From contig CANTUQ010000081.1 of NCBI GenBank assembly GCA_947683425.1, forward strand, positions 6,258,501-6,322,500: DNA of 64,000 nt, written 5' to 3'. A program made the translations under genes and the position numbers. Positions 58,574 through 64,000 of this stretch are shown here, piece after piece; the stretch's first letter is position 1, and every line of letters begins with the position of its first letter. The notes below the pieces were generated by a model. That model worked only from the letters and a program-made list of their open reading frames with translations. It did not search any database and was not told the DNA's origin. Origin of the DNA: Excoecaria cochinchinensis (Eukaryota > Streptophyta > Magnoliopsida > Malpighiales > Euphorbiaceae).

Positions 58574-59405
58574 TCAAAGACTATATCGATAAGTTTCAGA
58601 CATTGGCATCAAAGATCATGAATTTGCACCTTGAAGTAGCAGCAAATGCCCTAGGTAGGAGCATGAGGAGTACCCAACTTTTTAAGTTCGTCACAACTCA
58701 GCCACCAACATACTTCACCAATTTGAAGGACAGAGCTAATCAATACATCCAATTCGATGATGCCTTTAGAGCTGATGGAAGAATGTTGAGTATGGCAGAC
58801 AGACTATAACAGCTGGTCAAATAGGCAAGAATAAGAGCAAAAAGCCTAAAAAGAACATCCACATCTAGAAACTTAGGTAAGCAGAAAGAGATTGAGCAAG
58901 GAACTTTCAAACGCCATGCTAATAATCTGGCTAGAACCTATACCCCACTCAACTCCAAACTTGCCAGCATCTTGACGTGGATCAAAAAGAAGCATAGCAA
59001 GGTTAATTGGCCAAATAATATGTCCAGTTGGACACATGCCAAATGAGGCAAGAACAAGTACTATGAATTTCACAAAGACGTCGATCGTATGCAACTCTTT
59101 GAAGGAGGAGATCGAAAGGCTCTTACAAAAGGTGTCTTTGAAGAGATTCGTATGGCCCACATAAAGGAGTCTCTGTAAGCCCCCTATAGAAAGGAAAGAT
59201 CAATGGATTTCAACAATGATAAAGAGCAGAAATCCAAGGGATGTTAAGCATTAAAGGTAGAGAGCTGGGCTGATCAACATGATTGTTGGGGGATCATCAT
59301 ATGAAGGAGATGTCTCCAAGAGAAAGTAGGGCAATGGCATATACTTCTTAGCTAAATCTAAGAACATGCTACCTGTTTTAATGTCCCCCAAAAGATGCAA
59401 GCGAT
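58574..59405 (+). pseudogene. RET-1 gag, 3' part
   Basis: Resumes as SLKDYIDKFQTLASKIMNL, then PPTYFTNLKDRANQYIQFDD, the usual C-terminal part of gypsy gag. Beyond a stop comes KYYEFHKDVDRM, a decayed zinc-binding segment. Many stops. Confidence 0.8.
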
Positions 59406-59794
59406 ATGAAGTTCCTATATAAAGACGCTTTAGTTGTCCAAGTGACAATCAATAATTTTTTGGTGAAGAGAATCCTAGTCGATAGCGAAAGCACAATGAA
59501 TGTCCTCACCCTAGAAGCCTACAAAAAGATGGGCTTGCCGATTGAAGAACTAAAGCCAAATACCACCCTACTGATCAGGCTCAGTAATGCCACCGTTATA
59601 GTGGTAAGATCGGTAGATCTCTTTGTAGAGCTTGGAGACGATGCAGTGACCCACACGTGCAAAACCACGTTTATGGTGAGGGGCATGAGCTTTGCATATA
59701 ATGCAATTTTTGAAAGGCTGCAATTTTTTCAGAGCAGAGTAGTAACCAACATCAAGTATATGGTCACGAAGGTGTCCACAGAGGCGGGAGTGGC
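59406..59794 (+). pseudogene. RET-1 aspartic protease
   Basis: NNFLVKRILVDSESTMNVLT is the active-site region, with D-S-E where D-S/T-G is expected, so the Gly is lost. Then YKKMGLP and AYNAIFERLQFFQSRVVTNI (usual YNAILGRP). Cut by hAT-3 at 59795; the rest is not in the window. Confidence 0.82.
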
Positions 59795-60283
59795 TAGGGA
59801 TGATCATGGGACGGGGAATCCCCGTCCTCGGTGGGGAATCGCTCTGAGTGGGGTGGGGAATCCCCAAAAATTTCCCCTAGAGGGGCTGAGGTGGGGGAAA
59901 AATATTCCCCGATTTAGAATTTGGGGTAGGCCCCATCCCAAAATTTAGTAATTATATTTAATTATATTTATATAATATAGTTTTAAATTGTATTTAATTT
60001 TAGTTTTGTTAATTATTAAAATTTATATTATTTTGATTTGTGATTGAATTTAGATTTTTTAAATATTAAATATGTTGTATTTTAATTATAATTAATTGTT
60101 AAATATTATATTTTAGTTATAATTGAATTTTTTTAAACAAATAATTTTTTATTAGGGACAAGGATCCTCGCCGGGGTGGGGATGGGAGGAATTCCCCCCC
60201 CCCCCCCCCCCCGTAATCCTACTGAGGGCAGGGACGGGGAATCCTTGCCCTTAGGCAAGGCAGTAGGTGGGGAGCCATTCCTA
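59795..60283. mobile_element. hAT-3: small hAT-like element
   Basis: The ends TAGGGATG and CATTCCTA form short inverted repeats. Subterminal sequence is rich in GGGGAATCCCCG and its like, and the middle is AT-rich. This plan is usual for small plant hAT elements. The flanking 8-base strings GGAGTGGC and GCCCCGGC match at only half the places, so the target duplication is not shown. Holds a run of about 18 C near 60195. Confidence 0.6.
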
Positions 60284-60300
60284 GCCCCGGCCCTACCACG

Positions 60301-61752
60301 TGATCATTGATAGGAGCTTAATTGAGGTATAATTTAGTGTATGCTTTGTATGAGTTTATGAAATTAATCATGCAATTGTGTGTTTATTTGATGTCATATG
60401 TGTTAGTTTATGTTTGTTTGTATTAGTTTGTGGGTTTTTGTGTTTACTGGTACATTTAGGTGAAAAAAGGAAGAAAAGAAGCATATTTGTGGAGAGGAGC
60501 ATGAGATCAGAGAAGACAGATGAGTAGGAGAGCACGAGCAGGATTATAGAGCACGAGTCGTGCTGGCGCAGAGACAAAAGAGAAAAAAAGAAAAAGCAAA
60601 GAGAAAAAAGAGAAGAAGAGAAGAGAGAATGGGATGAGACGTGCTGCATGAGCATGACTAGGATGGCTGGAGCACGAGTAGGAGAGAAGAGCACGAGTAG
60701 TGCTCTTACAGAGAGAAAAGCGAAGGAGAAAAGGAGGAAAGTAAGGAAGAAATGGCATAGCGTGTTTTGTCGCTAGCGCGACAGAGGCGACCATTGGAGC
60801 AGTATTCAGCCAAAAGTCACTTGAAAAGTCACCTATTTTTCCTAACAATTACAACCATTTTCAAGGGGCACCTCCAAAGGACATAACTCTTAGTATTTTA
60901 TAAATATTAACGTTATCTGTAAATTTAAATATGATCATTATTAAGTAATTTTCTGTATTTTGGTTAAACAGTGTCTTTTCTTTAGTTAATTTTCTTAGTT
61001 AGTTTTTATGTTTTGAAGAAGAAGATCAAGGAGAAGAAAATCTATTACAAGAGATGAAGAAAAGGGTTGAGAGGCTTCTGTTTTACTCTCTTATCTTTTA
61101 TTTCTTCTCTGTCAATTCTATGAATATTATTTCAATGAATTTGAATACTTTTGTTATTTACATTTCCATCTATTTCTACAGTCTTTGAATGCAGATTTTC
61201 TATTAGAATTTTTGGCATAATCTTTATAAGTTATAGTAGATTCGAGGGACTGCTTTAACTGAAATTTAATAGAATTTCATTATCAAAATATACTAGAGAG
61301 ATCAGTATATTGAGATAGTTGTTATAGGTTGGTGTTTATTCTTAGAATATGTAATTAATAACCTCTAGTTCATTAATGAAAATTGTGAGTTAGAATTTTA
61401 ATTGCATGTTTTAGGCATTTTAATTTATGTCGAGAGAGTAAATTAGAACTATATTCCAACTTGGCTTGCATGAAAAGATGATTATTATTAATTGGAATGA
61501 TGGATCAAGTTCATTATTTTAAGTTCTTCATTATATATTATCTTCTTCTATTAACATAAAATAGGTTTAATTAGTTTATTTAATAGAGTAGTTTAGATTT
61601 AACCAACAAATTAATTACCATTGTAAACAAGATTAAAATCAAATAGTAATAGTGAGTAAAAACTATATTCCTCGTGGGATCGACAACCTTTTGTACGATT
61701 CCGGTACACCGTATACTTGCGGAAAATTAGCACCTATAAAAATATGCTAACA
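60301..61752 (+). repeat. 5' LTR of ATH-1
   Basis: TGATCATTGATAGGAG to GCTAACA, 1.45 kb, six bases before the primer site. Palindromes GCACGAGTCGTGC (60551) and TGTCGCTAGCGCGACA (60769). No clear TATA chosen. Confidence 0.8.
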
Positions 61753-61758
61753 AGTTTT

Positions 61759-61776
61759 TGGCACCATTGCCGGGGA
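61759..61776 (+). other. Primer binding site of ATH-1
   Basis: TGGCACCATTGCCGGGGA. It differs from the Asp-tRNA site of Athila by two G-to-A changes, both at CG pairs, as methylation decay would cause. Confidence 0.88.
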
Positions 61777-61907
61777 GTAATGATTTTTGCCATTATGAAT
61801 CTTGATTTATGATTTTGGATTACAATTTTTACTTTGTTTTGTTATTTGTTTGTGTGTTTAGTTTGACTTTGAGTTTTGATTTTGGTTTGTACAGGATTTG
61901 AAAGTTC

Positions 61908-63281
61908 ATGCCTAGTACAAGAAGTTCTTTAGAAGAGCTTGAACCATTGAATCCTGAAATTGAAAGATTTTTGTCAAGTAACCGAAAATCCAATAGAAAG
62001 AAGAACAAGAATAAGAAACCAATTATCATGGCTGTAGAAGGAAATTCCCCTAGACTAATGGACTTTGCCACCACAGCATTGAGTGGTGCTCAACAAGGAG
62101 TGGTAAGACCTACGGTAAATGCTAACCAATTTGAGATTAAACCTTCTTTATTACAAATGATTCTAAATAGCATTCAATTTTATGGTTTGGCAAATGAGGA
62201 TCCTAATGCTCATTTGGCAAATTTTCTTGAAATATGTGATACCTTTAAGATTAATGGTGTGTCGGCTGATGCAATCAAACTTAGGCTTTTCCCTTTCACT
62301 TTGAAAGATAAGGCCAAAGCTTGGTTGAATTCGCTAGCAAGGGGATCAATTACTACTTGGGACCAATTGGCCTAAGCATTTTTATCCAAATATTTTCCCT
62401 TGGCTAAAACAGCCAAAATCATAAAGGATATCACTACATTTGTTCAAAATGACAATGAATCTTTGTATGAGGCTTGGGAAAGGTTTAAAGAGTTGCAAAG
62501 GATGTGCCCACACCATAATCTTCCAAGAGAGCTATTGATGCAAACATTTTATAATGGAGTTAATCCTACCACAAGAGGTACAATTGATGCTGCAGCTGGT
62601 GGCTCTTTAATGAGAAAAACTACTGAAGCAGCTTTTGAGTTGTTGGAGCAAATGTCTATGAATAACTGTATGTGGCCTCCTGAAAGAGTAAGGGAGTATA
62701 ATAATTCTAATGCTAGGGGGGTACATTCAATAGATTCTGTAGTTGCATTGCAATCCCAAATTGAAGCATTGAATCATAGAGTTAATAGCCTAAGTATGGG
62801 TGATAATTCATCAAATGCATGCAATGATTGTGGTCAACAAGGGCATAAGAGTGACAATTGCAATTTAGGCATGGTTAATAAGGAAGAACAAGTTAATTTT
62901 ATCCAAAGCCAAGGGATTGGGAACCCTTATTCTAACACCTATAATCCTGGTTGGAGGAGTCATCCTAATCTTTCATGGGGTAATAATAATAATAATAACC
63001 AAAATAGGGGAGTAGGATACCAACAACCACAAGATAGGTTTGGTGCTTTTCAAGGGAAGATTGATAAGTTTATTGAGGAAATTACTTATAAGATGAATTC
63101 TCAAGATGAAAGTCAAAAGAAACTTGAGGCAAAAATTGATCAAATAACTAAAAATTATGCTGCTTCTATTCATAATCTTGAAGTTCAATTAGGCCAACTT
63201 GCTAGTTCTTTACCTTTTAGAAATCTAGGATGTCTTCCAAGTCATACTGAGGAAAATCCTACATATCATATAAAGCCATAA
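61908..63281 (+). pseudogene. Athila gag of ATH-1
   Basis: Starts MPSTRSSLEELEPLNPEIER. Capsid domain: ANEDPNAHLANFLEICDTFK, RLFPFTLKDKAKAWLNSL, then LYEAWERFKELQRMCPHH. A complete CCHC knuckle follows: CNDCGQQGHKSDNC. Asn/Gln-rich end with a coiled-coil-like segment, closing at HTEENPTYHIKP. Only one defect is seen: a TAA at 62373 where Gln is expected (CAA to TAA). About 455 codons. Apart from that stop the frame is clean, so the copy is fairly young. Confidence 0.93.
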
Positions 63282-64000
63282 TATGTCTAGTCTCTTATTT
63301 AGGTTACTTAACTATATTTTCTTTCTACATATTGTTTATGTTGTTTTAGATTAGATAATGTAAAATTATTAATTAATTTTTGTATTTTGAATTTACATGT
63401 TAATTAACACGGTGGTTTCTTTTATTCTACAGGTAATTTAGAAAGAATAGGAGTTTGTTTAATTTAGTGTATTAGTTAAAAAATAAAAATAAAAATTTCA
63501 AGATTGCATCTCCGTCGTGCGCGCGGAATCCTCGCGATTGCGATAGATAGAAATTGCAGGTCTACGTAAGCAAATCATAGGAGACATGCTTGTGAAGCAC
63601 AAGTGGGATGCCAGAACACGAGTCGTGCTCTAGCATCCAACTCATGTTCTAGGCAAGCGAGGAAGCCTCTGTCGCGAGCGCGGCAGCCTCGCGCTCGCGG
63701 CAGAGGGCGATGTTTGAAGGATCCTCAGCTGCATCCGACTCGTGCTGGCGAGCATGAGTCACACTAGGTAAGAACAACCAACACGAGTCGTGCTGTGTTG
63801 TCCGACTCGTGCTGGGTCCTTTTGGTTGCGTTTTGGATATGTAAAAATTGTGTAATGTTTCTTTTCTTCTATTGTTTAATTTCTTTTTATTTTCTTCTAA
63901 TCTTGTTTTCTTTTCTTAATTGCATGTGACCTCAGTTAGATTACCCTAAGTTTAATTACCCTAATCCCTAAAATTACCCATATAGAAATCAAAACAGGGT
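63282..64000 (+). other. Non-coding DNA after ATH-1 gag
   Basis: AT-rich to about 63500, with TTTTATTCTACAG, an intron-end-like string, at about 63421-63433. Then palindromes: ACACGAGTCGTGCT (63616), CTGTCGCGAGCGCGGCAG (63669) and more CGAGTCGTG copies to 63815. No protease homology. Confidence 0.6.

Larger units (their letters stand above)
60301..64000 (+). mobile_element. ATH-1: Athila element, 5' part
   Basis: 5' LTR, Asp-tRNA-type primer site, gag, then non-coding DNA to the window end. No protease, RT or integrase is seen in the 719 bases after gag. It sits just right of hAT-3 in RET-1. The five bases before it are CCACG. Confidence 0.88.

Overview
This 64 kb window is plant nuclear DNA, most likely from a eudicot with a large, repeat-rich genome. 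I cannot name the species. I found no host gene, tRNA gene or rRNA gene. Nearly everything recognisable is LTR retrotransposon of the Ty3/gypsy superfamily, with three or four smaller DNA transposons. All coding sequence is broken by stops, frameshifts or nested insertions. The lineage clues are a chromodomain tail on an integrase (chromovirus), an Arg-tRNA-type primer site with dual RNase H and 2.3-3 kb LTRs (Tat/Ogre), and an Asp-tRNA-type primer site followed by an Athila gag.

Layout, left to right. 1-2290 is the decayed 3' end of a chromovirus (CHR-1). 2684-8063 is TAT-1 (+), a Tat/Ogre element with LTR, primer site and gag but no pol. It is fused tail to tail with TAT-2 (-, 8064-16527), a relative of the same LTR subfamily. 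16528-18725 is a piece of another Tat element (TAT-3), split by hAT-1 (17213-18357), and it abuts a lone forward Tat LTR (TAT-4, 18726-21441). 21717-22960 is part of a TGTAAC-type LTR (TEK-1). 23832-24801 is hAT-2, possibly inside an older MITE.

The right half is a nest that can be peeled layer by layer. RET-1 (+) has a gag that starts near 26361, is interrupted at 27377 and resumes at 58574. The interruption is a solo LTR (TEK-2, 27378-58568, duplication GAGCC). That LTR is split by TAT-5 (-, 27592-56308, duplication ATATC), the most complete element here, with gag, protease, RT, two RNase H domains and integrase. TAT-5 is itself split twice: in its 3' LTR by TAT-6 (-, 29022-42027) and in its RNase H region by a solo LTR (TEK-3, 46014-48191). 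RET-1 was also hit by a small hAT-like element (59795-60283). An Athila element (ATH-1) starts at 60301 and runs off the window.

Functionally the Tat elements look like one defective parent type (TAT-5) and non-autonomous derivatives (TAT-2, TAT-6). The derivatives keep LTRs, primer sites, the leader, parts of gag and a 3' end with tandem arrays. They lack the capsid core and carry a short RT fragment in inverted orientation. The least expected signal is non-coding: GC-rich palindromic modules recur at a similar place in the LTRs. Two motif types, CACGA-TCGTG and GTCGC-GCGAC, are shared by LTRs of unrelated lineages (Tat, TGTAAC-type, Athila).
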